In this document: piece after piece, positions 15,872-23,931 of the stretch | Numbering within the stretch: position 1 is the first letter of the stretch | How the letters are laid out: each line of letters starts with the position of its first letter | Program-made: the position numbers and the translations under genes | Origin: Dyadobacter sp. UC 10 | GTDB lineage: Bacteria > Bacteroidota > Bacteroidia > Cytophagales > Spirosomataceae | DNA: 64,000 nt | Direction of reading: 5' to 3' | NCBI RefSeq assembly: GCF_008369915.1 | Contig: NZ_VSRN01000001.1 | Coordinates: 1,550,001 to 1,614,000, forward strand | Notes under the pieces: model-generated | The model's input: the letters and a program-made list of their open reading frames with translations, nothing else | The model's database searches: none | What the model was told of the DNA's origin: nothing

Positions 15872-18142
15872 ATGAGATCAGCCTCTACTTTCCTATGCCT
15901 GGTATTCAGCACGGTAGGTGTTTTCGCGCAAATGAAGGAAGGTATTATTGTGGGTAAACTGATCTCAAAAGAAGGTGTCGGGCTATCTCAGGCAAATGTA
16001 TTTTTAAAGGGAACCAGCTTTGGAACCGCTTCCAATACGGATGGAAACTTCTCACTGAAAGTCCCCGCCGGTCGCTATAAACTGATCGCAAAGAATCTGG
16101 GAAACGATGAAAAACAGATCGATATCGTTGTCAAAGCTGGTGAAACAACAGCAATATCAGATATACAATTAGTCGAAAACCCGCTTTCGCTGATGGAAAT
16201 GGTGGTTACCGGACAATCTGAACCGCAATCACTTAGAAACTCGGTTTACCAGGTTCGCACGATCGACAGCGAGCGGATCCGCATGCGGGGAGCGACTAAC
16301 CTGCAAACTGTCCTGAACACTGAACTGGGCATCCGCTTTTCAAATGACCTCACATTGGGTACCAGCGATATTCAGTTAATGGGAATGTCGGGGCAGAACG
16401 TGAAGATCCTGCTGGACGGAGTGCCGATGGTAGACCGTGGAAGTACGAGGGAGAGTTTGGGACAAATTGATATCAACAGTATTGAACGTATAGAGATCGT
16501 CGAAGGCCCGATGTCGGTTATGTACGGAACCGATGCGCTGGCGGGCGTGATCAATATTATTACCAAAAAAGGCCACACCGGCTCCAATCTGATCGTAAGT
16601 GCGCGGTTGCAGGAGGAAAGTGCCGGCAAAGAATATAATGCATTCAACAAAAAAGGCACGCATAATCAGAGCCTCGGGCTGACCTGGCAGAACCAGCATT
16701 TACAATTTTCGGGCAATGTTTCAAGAAATAATTTTGGCGGCTGGAAAGGCAGCTCGACGGGCAGGGCTTTGGACTGGATGCCCAAAAACCAAAACCTGTA
16801 TTCAGCAGGTGCAAGGTATACAGCCAACAAGTGGAATATCTGGTACCGGTTCAACGGAACTGACGAGACGATCAGCTACCTGGGCAACCGCAACCCGATT
16901 ACGCTCATCGCAGCTGACAAGGATTACATTACCAAACGCTGGTTTCATCAACTACAATCGGAATACAAAGCGAGCGAAAGGCTCAGTTTGAACGGCGTGC
17001 TCTCCTATACCGACTATTCCCGCAGGACATTGAGTACCCATGTAGATGCGAATGACAGAGAAACACTTTCGCTTGACCCGGGCTCGCAGGACGAATCGGT
17101 ATTCACAACTACGTTCTTTCGCGGAACTGCATTTTACAAAGTGACGGGCGGTTTTTCGGTTTTGGCCGGGATTGATTTTACCGATAATCGAAGTTCGGGT
17201 GCGCGAATCAAGGGTACGCCCCGTATCAGTGAATATGCGGTATTTCTCGCGCCGGAGTTTAAGATCGGGGAAATTTTCAGGCTTACACCGGGTTTGCGTT
17301 TCATGAAAAATTCGGTGTACGACGCGCCTCCGGTCATTCCTTCCTTGAATGGAAAACTGACATTGTCCAAAACGCTTGATTTTCGTTTTGGCTACGCCCG
17401 CGGCTTCCGTTCGCCTGCTTTGCGGGAGTTATATTTCGATTTCCATGACGCGTCGCATTCGATCAGCGGCAATTTGAATCTCAAAGCCGAGTACTCCAAT
17501 AGCTTTAATTCATTCCTGGTCTGGCAAGCCGCCAGCAGGCCACATTTGAGGATCAGCTCCACATTAGGCGGTTTTTACAACATTTTCAATAATCTGATAG
17601 ATACAGGAGTTGACCCGAAAAGCCCGACGGAAACCACCTATCTGAATATCCATTTATTCAAAACCACGGGTATAACCCTCGACAACAAATTATTCTCCAA
17701 GCATTTACAGGCCAGTCTCGGCGGATCTTATATCGGTCGCTACAACCAGTTTTCCGATCATCCCGAACAGTTTGGCCAGCTTCCTCAATTTGTCTGGTCT
17801 ACCGAAGTGAATGCGAATGTGCTATACACTTTCAGCAAGATCCGCACAGGGATTAATCTCTTCTACAAATACTCGGGCAAACGGCCAACTTACGAATCCA
17901 CCGATCAGGTAAACATCAATCTGGCTGAAACCGAAGGCTTTCACACGACCGATCTAACTATTAACAAAACGATAGGCAAATATGTGAACCTGCTTGGCGG
18001 GGTCAAAAACCTGTTCAATGTCACCACGCTCACCAATACTTCGACGGATACCGGCGGCGCGCACAGTGCAGGCGGCGCAGTTCCGATGTCTTACGGCAGG
18101 TCATGGTTTCTCGGATTGAACGTCCAATGGTCAAAAAATTAA
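15872..18142 (+). CDS. TonB-dependent haem/haemoprotein receptor (HmuR-like)
   Basis: 756-residue outer-membrane receptor. Signal peptide to about residue 20 (VFAQ), then a carboxypeptidase-D regulatory-like domain (residues 24-100), the plug (MRGATNLQTVLNTELGIRF through GVINIITKKG, about 125-230) and a 22-strand barrel ending in the aromatic-rich SWFLGLNVQWS. The conserved FRSPALRELYF segment is present. Two HmuY-type genes follow on the same strand, and HmuY/HmuR pairs import haem, so haem is the likely ligand. Two operator palindromes precede the gene. Confidence 0.9.
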   Translation: MRSASTFLCLVFSTVGVFAQMKEGIIVGKLISKEGVGLSQANVFLKGTSFGTASNTDGNFSLKVPAGRYKLIAKNLGNDEKQIDIVVKAGETTAISDIQLVENPLSLMEMVVTGQSEPQSLRNSVYQVRTIDSERIRMRGATNLQTVLNTELGIRFSNDLTLGTSDIQLMGMSGQNVKILLDGVPMVDRGSTRESLGQIDINSIERIEIVEGPMSVMYGTDALAGVINIITKKGHTGSNLIVSARLQEESAGKEYNAFNKKGTHNQSLGLTWQNQHLQFSGNVSRNNFGGWKGSSTGRALDWMPKNQNLYSAGARYTANKWNIWYRFNGTDETISYLGNRNPITLIAADKDYITKRWFHQLQSEYKASERLSLNGVLSYTDYSRRTLSTHVDANDRETLSLDPGSQDESVFTTTFFRGTAFYKVTGGFSVLAGIDFTDNRSSGARIKGTPRISEYAVFLAPEFKIGEIFRLTPGLRFMKNSVYDAPPVIPSLNGKLTLSKTLDFRFGYARGFRSPALRELYFDFHDASHSISGNLNLKAEYSNSFNSFLVWQAASRPHLRISSTLGGFYNIFNNLIDTGVDPKSPTETTYLNIHLFKTTGITLDNKLFSKHLQASLGGSYIGRYNQFSDHPEQFGQLPQFVWSTEVNANVLYTFSKIRTGINLFYKYSGKRPTYESTDQVNINLAETEGFHTTDLTINKTIGKYVNLLGGVKNLFNVTTLTNTSTDTGGAHSAGGAVPMSYGRSWFLGLNVQWSKN

Positions 18143-18173
18143 TTATTACCCTTTTTACATAAATCAAATCAAG

Positions 18174-19568
18174 ATGAAGAAAATAGCCAAATCGCTGTTG
18201 CTGATTGCCTTTCTGGGAAGTTTCAATGCATGTAAAGACGACGAGCCGCCACTTCCGGATAACGTAGCCGGTTTTGAAAGTGCAGAAAAGGGTTTTGAAG
18301 GCGAAGAGACGGAAGTAAAAATTATCCTTTCGCGGGCCGTCGATGTGGCCACTCCTATAACTGTTTCAGTTACCCCTACCCAGCTTGCTTATGACACTGA
18401 ATTTACCACAACTCCGGCCCTAGCTAACAATGCCATCACATTATCGGTACCTGCGGGCCAGGCTTCTGTTTCTTTTAAAGTGGCCAAAAAAGCAGGTATC
18501 CTGCTTGACGGAGATGAGAGTATCGCATTTAAAATTACCTCGGTTGGCGCGCCGGCTTTGGTTGGCACGGGAACTGACCTCAAACTGAGTTTCAAGGCGA
18601 TCATTTCGGAAGGTACCAGTATTCAGCTCAATGGACTTGCGGGCAGCGAGCCGGGCAGCAGTGCGGCCAATTCGGTTTTTCTTGATTTGAGCTCCAATGT
18701 ACAAACCGCTGTTCTCCGCGATAGCTGGGATCTTGGTTTTTACAGCGGCGCTGATTTCCGCGTGACGATCAACGGTACCAATGGTGCTTCTGCATTGATG
18801 ATCAACAAATCGGATATTAATACGGTGACTGATAAAGATCTGGTTGCCGATTCACTCGCAGTTGGTCAGGGAATGGGCAAACTTGCATTGGTAGACAATG
18901 CGCAGGGCGACCTCACTAAAACGGTTATAAAAGAAATTTCAGCCACCGACGCAGACAATAAGGTATATATACTAAACCGAAAAGGCGGGTCAGCGACAGT
19001 ATTGCCCGTTGATCAGCTTTACAAGATCCGGATTTTACGTAAAGGAACCGGGTACTCTATTCAATATGCGAAGCTGAATGAAACTACTTTCAAAACACTT
19101 GATGTGACCAAGGATGCATCTTCCAATTTTGAATATGTATCTCTTGAAAAAGGTGCAACTGTGGACGTAGAACCTGCCAAAGATCGCTGGGACCTGCAAT
19201 GGGGTTATAGCATGTATTACACCAATTTCGGCACTGGCATGATCCCTTACGGTTTCTCAGACCTGGTTTTTACGAACAGACAAGCTAACGTAGAAGCCGC
19301 AGAAGTGTTAGCCACGACAGCCACTTACGATGCATTTGCTGAGGCTAATCTGGCAGGTGTTACTTTCTCCAAAGATGCTGACGCGATCGGCTCTAAATGG
19401 CGGGTAACTTCAGGCGGTACTGTGGGTGTGAAAACAGATCGTTTTTACCTCATCAAAGATCCTGCGGGGAACATTTATAAGCTGCGTTTCGTAAGCTTCC
19501 ACCCAAGCGACGGCGGCGAGCGCGGCAAACCGAAACTAGAATACAAGCTGGTAAAAAAAGGAGCATAA
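18174..19568 (+). CDS. HmuY-family lipoprotein with N-terminal Calx-beta-like domain
   Basis: 464 residues with a lipoprotein signal (lipobox FNAC, Cys20). Residues about 30-145 form a beta-rich domain resembling Calx-beta/DUF4843 (VKIILSRAVDVATPITVSV, DGDESIAFKITSVG). Residues about 150-460 are HmuY-like: LNGLAGSEPGSSAANSVFLDLSS, DSWDLGFYSG, the second DRWDLQWGY and the closing YKLRFVSFHP. HmuY proteins bind haem at the cell surface and pass it to the TonB receptor encoded 31 nt upstream. It is longer than classical HmuY (about 215 residues) and seems to hold two WDL repeats. Confidence 0.85.
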   Translation: MKKIAKSLLLIAFLGSFNACKDDEPPLPDNVAGFESAEKGFEGEETEVKIILSRAVDVATPITVSVTPTQLAYDTEFTTTPALANNAITLSVPAGQASVSFKVAKKAGILLDGDESIAFKITSVGAPALVGTGTDLKLSFKAIISEGTSIQLNGLAGSEPGSSAANSVFLDLSSNVQTAVLRDSWDLGFYSGADFRVTINGTNGASALMINKSDINTVTDKDLVADSLAVGQGMGKLALVDNAQGDLTKTVIKEISATDADNKVYILNRKGGSATVLPVDQLYKIRILRKGTGYSIQYAKLNETTFKTLDVTKDASSNFEYVSLEKGATVDVEPAKDRWDLQWGYSMYYTNFGTGMIPYGFSDLVFTNRQANVEAAEVLATTATYDAFAEANLAGVTFSKDADAIGSKWRVTSGGTVGVKTDRFYLIKDPAGNIYKLRFVSFHPSDGGERGKPKLEYKLVKKGA

Positions 19569-19578
19569 TACATTCAGG

Positions 19579-19609
19579 AGAGGCGCTGCACGGTGCGTGC
19601 CTCTTTTCT
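19579..19609 (+). terminator. Hairpin between the two HmuY-type genes
   Basis: AGAGGC (19579-19584) pairs with GCCTCT (19599-19604), with a further CAC/GTG inside, followed by a T-rich tail. It lies inside the operon, so it may attenuate the last gene or protect the upstream mRNA. Confidence 0.5.
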
Positions 19610-19630
19610 CAAATTCTAAATCATTTTTAA

Positions 19631-20200
19631 ATGAAAATCCTGCTATTTTCTATTTCAATATTGATTTCCGCTTTTTGCCTGCCAGTAACGCAACCGGAAG
19701 TTTCTTCTAAAAGTGCAGCTGAAATAGTGGTAATTAAAGACCTGAATGCCAACACCAAGCCCTACATCTATTTCAGCGTAACAACCGGAAAGGAAGTGTC
19801 GGCAGGCGATGCGAAAACTACAAACTGGGATATTGCATTCAGCAAAACTACCATCGCTGTAAATGGAGGCACAAGTGGCCCCGGTCAGGGCGGTGCGATC
19901 GTAATAGAAAAGCCATTTGCTTCGGTAATTGAGGCGCCAAAGGATGGTTACAAATTCGACAGTGATGCAGGGTTTGCAATTCCCGGCGGAAGCGGAAATT
20001 CGTGGTACAAGTACGATATGGGCGTGCACGCAATTCTGCCTATTGTTGGAAGAACAATCCTTTTAAAGACAGCCGAAGGGAAATTCGCCAAAATCGAGAT
20101 CATCAGCTACTATAAAGGAGCGCCGGAAGATGTTCCGACGGAAGAATCCAGCTATTATACTTTCAGATATACCCTGGCAGACGCGGAAGGAAAGTATTAG
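19631..20200 (+). CDS. Second HmuY-family protein
   Basis: 189 residues with a Sec-type signal (ISAFCLPVTQP). The HmuY core is clear: YIYFSVTTGKEVSA, TTNWDIAFSKTTIAVNGG, the GSGNSWYKYD segment and the closing AKIEIISYYKGAP. It is of nearly classical HmuY length and lies third in the haem operon, so it probably is a second haem-binding surface or periplasmic protein. No clear lipobox Cys is seen after the hydrophobic segment (one Cys at residue 16 could serve). Its TAG overlaps the converging YdeI stop by 3 nt. Confidence 0.85.
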   Translation: MKILLFSISILISAFCLPVTQPEVSSKSAAEIVVIKDLNANTKPYIYFSVTTGKEVSAGDAKTTNWDIAFSKTTIAVNGGTSGPGQGGAIVIEKPFASVIEAPKDGYKFDSDAGFAIPGGSGNSWYKYDMGVHAILPIVGRTILLKTAEGKFAKIEIISYYKGAPEDVPTEESSYYTFRYTLADAEGKY

Positions 20201-20811
20201 TATTTCCAGTTTCTCGTCTTCCCTTCTTCAATCCACTCAACGGCAGAAACGATGCGCCTCTGGCGCGTCGTTTCTGTTTTAGCCCCTTCTATCCACTCTA
20301 CGTATTCCTTCCTGCCGGAGTTACTGAACTTTGCAAAATTTCGCACTGCCTCAGGACTTTGTTCCAATGCGCGAATAAAATAGTCTGGTACGACGAGGGG
20401 CTGCTTCTCTCCGGTGCTACCACCCGCATTTTTCACTTTTACTCCCTGATCAATCAGGTACATTGCTTCGGCGATGAACCCGATCAGTTTTTCTTCGGAA
20501 GGCAATGTGTCAATACTGGTAATGCGCCCCAAATGTCCCATTGAAGTTCGCTCTCCTTCCCCGGCCAGCAGTTTATCCGGGTCTGTGAGGCGTGATGCCA
20601 GCCAAAACCCAAATGCGCAGTGCTGCTTGAATGATGCCATACTGCAAAGGATGCTTCCTTTATACAGAAAATGCGGAAAGCTCCATTTCATCGTTTCCTC
20701 TACCTCCGGACAAGCCGCGTGAACGATTGCCCGGAGATAGTCAAGAACAGGAATAGCAAATGGTGCTGATTTTATGATATAGGTGTCAATGCGGGGATCA
20801 GTATTATTCAT
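20197..20811 (-). CDS. YdeI/DUF1801-type protein
   Basis: 204 residues. N-terminal DUF1801 domain (IPVLDYLRAIVHAACPEVEETMKW, then HFLYKGSILCSMASFKQH) and a C-terminal OmdA/YdeI domain (VPDYFIRALEQSPEAVRNFAKFS, SGRKEYVEWIEGAKTETTRQRR). Members were linked to resistance to cationic peptides in Bacillus, mechanism unknown. Cytoplasmic. It directly abuts the GNAT-SRPBCC fusion gene upstream on the same strand, with no base between stop and start, suggesting one transcript. Confidence 0.85.
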   Translation of the reverse strand: MNNTDPRIDTYIIKSAPFAIPVLDYLRAIVHAACPEVEETMKWSFPHFLYKGSILCSMASFKQHCAFGFWLASRLTDPDKLLAGEGERTSMGHLGRITSIDTLPSEEKLIGFIAEAMYLIDQGVKVKNAGGSTGEKQPLVVPDYFIRALEQSPEAVRNFAKFSNSGRKEYVEWIEGAKTETTRQRRIVSAVEWIEEGKTRNWKY

Positions 20812-21852
20812 TTACTCTTCCAAGTTCTGTTTCAAATTTGCCAATCCATCCTCAAAATCCTTGCCGATCATGCTTTCCATTCCTATAAAAGGCAGCATCA
20901 CGTTCATGGGTATAGGCATCTTCCCGGTAAAGCCCCAGCGGACTTTGGTTGAAGTGGGGTCGATTGGCTCCGTGATCATGTAGGCGTCACTTGTGCTTTC
21001 CATTGGTTCAAGAAACCGCAGCTGCGTGTCGATCCTGCTTCCCTCCTCTATTTTGGTTATTTCCTGCTCGCCGGTACCTACCTCATCGTTTCCGGTCCAT
21101 TTGGAAACGAACCCGACCGTTCCGTCAGTCCCTTCGAACGTATTAATGATGTTAGGATCACGACGTGCCCAGACACTCCATTCATTCTGATTTTTCAAAC
21201 TTTTCAAATAAGTGAAGACCTCGGCATTGGGCTTGTTTATGACAACATCTTTCTCAACCGCATATTCCTTCGGCATGATTACCGCAGCAATAAGGATGAT
21301 CGCAATTAAGCCCAGGATGATGTACAGCGCTTTTTTCATGGGGAAGTTATGTTTAGGTGAATAAATGAATTTGTACTTGATCTCATCGATATCTTCAATG
21401 GTCTGCACATTCTTCATCCCCGCTTTTTCCAGCACGCGAACAGACGCCAGGTTTTCGGTGTTGACAAACGCAATAACCGCTCTTGCTTTTAAAACATCAT
21501 TTGCGAACCTGATCAATCCAAGGGCAATTTGCGTTGCAATTCCCTTGTGCCATTGCTCCTGCCTGATCCGGTAACCAATTTCGATGTCCCCGCCAATCTG
21601 GTCCAGCTTTGCAGCGCCGATCAGCTCGCCGGTCCCGGCCACTTCGATCAGATATCGTCCCAGATAAGTGTCAGCGCCGTATTCGCTCAGCATGACTTTC
21701 AACATCTTATCCGACTCCTTTCTGGTGAGCGCGTAACCAGTAACAAATTTCATTACCTCGCTGTTGTTGCTTAGCTCATAGTACTTATCCCCATCCGAGG
21801 CGGTCATCTTTGTCAGTACAAACCGCCCTATTATGATCGGCTTTATTTGCAT
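20812..21852 (-). CDS. GNAT acetyltransferase fused to SRPBCC (polyketide cyclase-like) domain
   Basis: 346 residues in one open frame. Residues 1-165 are a RimJ/RimL-type GNAT domain (GRFVLTKMTASD; acetyl-CoA loop RQEQWHKGIATQ; VNTENLASVRVLEKAGM). Residues 172-346 start with MKKALYIILGLIAIILIAA, an N-terminal membrane anchor normally found at the true start of free-standing SRPBCC proteins, followed by the START-like fold (VVINKPNAEVFTYLKSL through VRWGFTGKMPIPMN). A membrane helix in mid-protein is unusual, so the two genes probably fused when a stop was lost; an internal start at 21339 could still make the SRPBCC part alone. Confidence 0.82.
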   Translation of the reverse strand: MQIKPIIIGRFVLTKMTASDGDKYYELSNNSEVMKFVTGYALTRKESDKMLKVMLSEYGADTYLGRYLIEVAGTGELIGAAKLDQIGGDIEIGYRIRQEQWHKGIATQIALGLIRFANDVLKARAVIAFVNTENLASVRVLEKAGMKNVQTIEDIDEIKYKFIYSPKHNFPMKKALYIILGLIAIILIAAVIMPKEYAVEKDVVINKPNAEVFTYLKSLKNQNEWSVWARRDPNIINTFEGTDGTVGFVSKWTGNDEVGTGEQEITKIEEGSRIDTQLRFLEPMESTSDAYMITEPIDPTSTKVRWGFTGKMPIPMNVMLPFIGMESMIGKDFEDGLANLKQNLEE

Positions 21853-22002
21853 GGCACGATGCTTGTAATGTTTGCCAGGTTGGGAAAATAGAAAAACTAC
21901 CAGTTTTTACGCAGCAATGGAATGTACTGTGAAACCATGAAAAGTTGATGAATTTTTTGGAAAAAACCAGTTTCACCATTGATTTTCTTTCATTTACAAA
22001 TC

Positions 22003-22020
22003 CGTTAACACTCGTTAACA
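22003..22020 (+). repeat. Tandem CGTTAACA repeats upstream of RND promoter
   Basis: CGTTAACA occurs at 22003-22010 and 22013-22020, one helical turn apart, each containing the palindrome GTTAAC. They end about 10 nt before the -33 element of the RND-operon promoter, a plausible regulator site. The rest of the 313-nt gap from 21853 shows only this and the promoter. Confidence 0.4.
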
Positions 22021-22030
22021 GTATTTTAAA

Positions 22031-22061
22031 TTTGGTTTCTACATTTGAAACGTTATATTTG
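22031..22061 (+). promoter_or_regulatory. Promoter of the RND efflux operon
   Basis: TTTG at 22031-22034 and TATATTTG at 22054-22061 with a 19-nt spacer match the Bacteroidota consensus fully. A second -7-like box, TACATTTG at 22040-22047, lacks a TTG partner. The leader to the first gene at 22166 would be about 98 nt. Confidence 0.65.
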
Positions 22062-22165
22062 GACTGCCGGGAAATGATATTAACATTCCGCAGCAATTGT
22101 TCCAATCATTCTTGAATTCATTATAAAAGTATGAATTTTTTAATGTACTGATCTTAGTCAGCATC

Positions 22166-22585
22166 ATGATAAAAAGAACTTTTGTATTGTTTTTCTGCCT
22201 TGTGCACGTTCTCTTTTCCCCTGTTTTTGCGGAAAGGCCGGTAGCCTCATGCAAACTGGAAATGGGTGCGGGGAGCTTCTCAATACATGAGGACGAAAGC
22301 ACATCCAAGGAGAATGATTTCGTGCTGGAAGACGACACAATTCCCAGAAACCATACGATAGTCCGGGCAGATGAATTTGAATGGCAGGAGAGCCTCAATG
22401 ACCTGCTACGCCACCGGCACTCAAGTTTCAGGTTCCTTACCATCGTAAGTCATGCCTCCCCTGAATACAACATTACACTTTTCCCGAAAATCGTACGGGA
22501 ATCCGTTATTCTGCCAATCATTACCAGAAGTACCTTAGTACTTCCCGGTTACTACGGTTTTTTACACCGTCTTTGCCCCTTCTAA
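22166..22585 (+). CDS. Small exported protein heading the RND operon
   Basis: 139 residues with a clear Sec signal (MIKRTFVLFFCLVHVLFSPVF, cleavage after AFA-type site near residue 22). The mature part is acidic in the middle and ends in LPGYYGFLHRLCPF. I have no firm family name, but small exported proteins with a similar aromatic C-terminus occur next to Bacteroidota efflux genes. It lies between the promoter and the efflux genes. A weak 6-bp hairpin (22584-22598) overlaps its stop. Confidence 0.55.
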   Translation: MIKRTFVLFFCLVHVLFSPVFAERPVASCKLEMGAGSFSIHEDESTSKENDFVLEDDTIPRNHTIVRADEFEWQESLNDLLRHRHSSFRFLTIVSHASPEYNITLFPKIVRESVILPIITRSTLVLPGYYGFLHRLCPF

Positions 22586-22750
22586 CAGCGCTGCTGTTAT
22601 TCTTTTATCCCCTTTAATTTAATTATCGGCCAGGATTGGTGTGCACGTTTCAGTCACATTGTCCTGTAAAGTTGAATATGCTGTGTCCGGCCCGGGCACA
22701 GTTGTACCCCTTTTCCCAAAACGCTATTATCATCCATTTAAATACGTATC

Positions 22751-23902
22751 ATGAAAAATTCAAAATGGTCTCTCCTATTACTGGTAAGCGTTTTTGCTTA
22801 CGGATGTGCTACCAGGAGTGAAACCACTTCCGGGATCGCCGACAGCGTCCTTACCATACCAGTAACAGAGCTTAAACCTCAGAATACCAAACTCCACCGC
22901 GAATATGTCGGAGATATACATGCCGTGAGGAACGTTGAAATTTATGCCCGGGTAAAAGGATACCTGGAAGAAGTATATGTAGACGAGGGCAAATTTGTAA
23001 AAAAAGGGCAAACACTCTTCAGGATCAACAATGAAGAGTACGAAGCGCAGCTGGCCAAGGCGAAGGCCAATTTGCAAAGTGCGATTGCCGAGGCAAAAGG
23101 CGCCGAACTGGAACTCAAACGCGTGAAATTGCTCGTTGAAAAAAATGTGATCTCCAAAACCGAAGTAGATGTTGCCGATGCCAAACTAGCGGCTGCCAAT
23201 GCAAAAATCGAAGAGGCCCGTTCTGAAAAATCCAATTCAGCCATTCAGCTGGCAAGGACAGAAATCAAAGCGCCTTTTGATGGCGTGATCGACCGTATTC
23301 CGCATAAAATGGGTAGCCTGATCGACGAGGGTACATTACTGACCACGCTTTCAGATACCAAGTCAGTGTTTGCGTATTTCAATGTTTCGGAAAACGAATA
23401 CCTGGAATATATCAGAGCGAGAGGCAAGGATGCGAATAAAGAAGCTATTGTTGAGCTTGAACTGGCCGACGGTTCATTTTTCAAGCATAAAGGTATCATC
23501 GAAACCATGGAAGGCGCATTTGATGAAGGTACCGGCTCTATCGCATTTCGCGCCCGTTTCGCGAACCCTGAAAAACTGTTGAAACATGGTTCGACGGGCA
23601 CGATCAGATTGACGAACACAGTCGAGAACGCGATCCTTATTCCTCAAAAGGCTGCCTTTGAAATTCAGGATAAAAACTTTGTATATGTTTTAGGTAAAGA
23701 CAACAAGATCAAAACGCGCAGCTTTGTGCCAAGATCCAGATTGTCAGGGTATTATGTGATTAAATCAGGACTAGAATCAGGAGAAACTATTGTTTGCGAA
23801 GGACTTCAGGGGCTGAGAGACGGTGCCGTTATCAACCCGAAAACCATTTCGCAGGATAGCCTTAACGTACCAGGTAGCAAAATTGAGCTCACCGCACGAT
23901 AG
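22751..23902 (+). CDS. RND efflux periplasmic adaptor (membrane fusion protein)
   Basis: 383 residues, lipoprotein signal with lipobox AYGC (Cys18). Layout is AcrA-like: a barrel-sandwich half (YVGDIHAVRNVEIYARVKGYLEEVYVDEGKFVKKGQTLF), an alpha-helical hairpin rich in Ala/Lys/Glu (residues about 95-160), the second lipoyl half (ARTEIKAPFDGVIDRI) and beta-barrel and membrane-proximal domains. It links the inner-membrane pump with the outer-membrane channel. The pump gene follows after 29 nt. Confidence 0.95.
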   Translation: MKNSKWSLLLLVSVFAYGCATRSETTSGIADSVLTIPVTELKPQNTKLHREYVGDIHAVRNVEIYARVKGYLEEVYVDEGKFVKKGQTLFRINNEEYEAQLAKAKANLQSAIAEAKGAELELKRVKLLVEKNVISKTEVDVADAKLAAANAKIEEARSEKSNSAIQLARTEIKAPFDGVIDRIPHKMGSLIDEGTLLTTLSDTKSVFAYFNVSENEYLEYIRARGKDANKEAIVELELADGSFFKHKGIIETMEGAFDEGTGSIAFRARFANPEKLLKHGSTGTIRLTNTVENAILIPQKAAFEIQDKNFVYVLGKDNKIKTRSFVPRSRLSGYYVIKSGLESGETIVCEGLQGLRDGAVINPKTISQDSLNVPGSKIELTAR

Positions 23903-23931
23903 GACCTATTTTTTCAACTGAACTGTAAATC

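Noticed and set aside
22584..22598. AACAGC-GCT-GCTGTT as terminator after the small exported protein gene
   Set aside because: Six-bp stem with a poor T-tract; overlaps the stop codon and would cut off the RND genes, so not listed as a feature.
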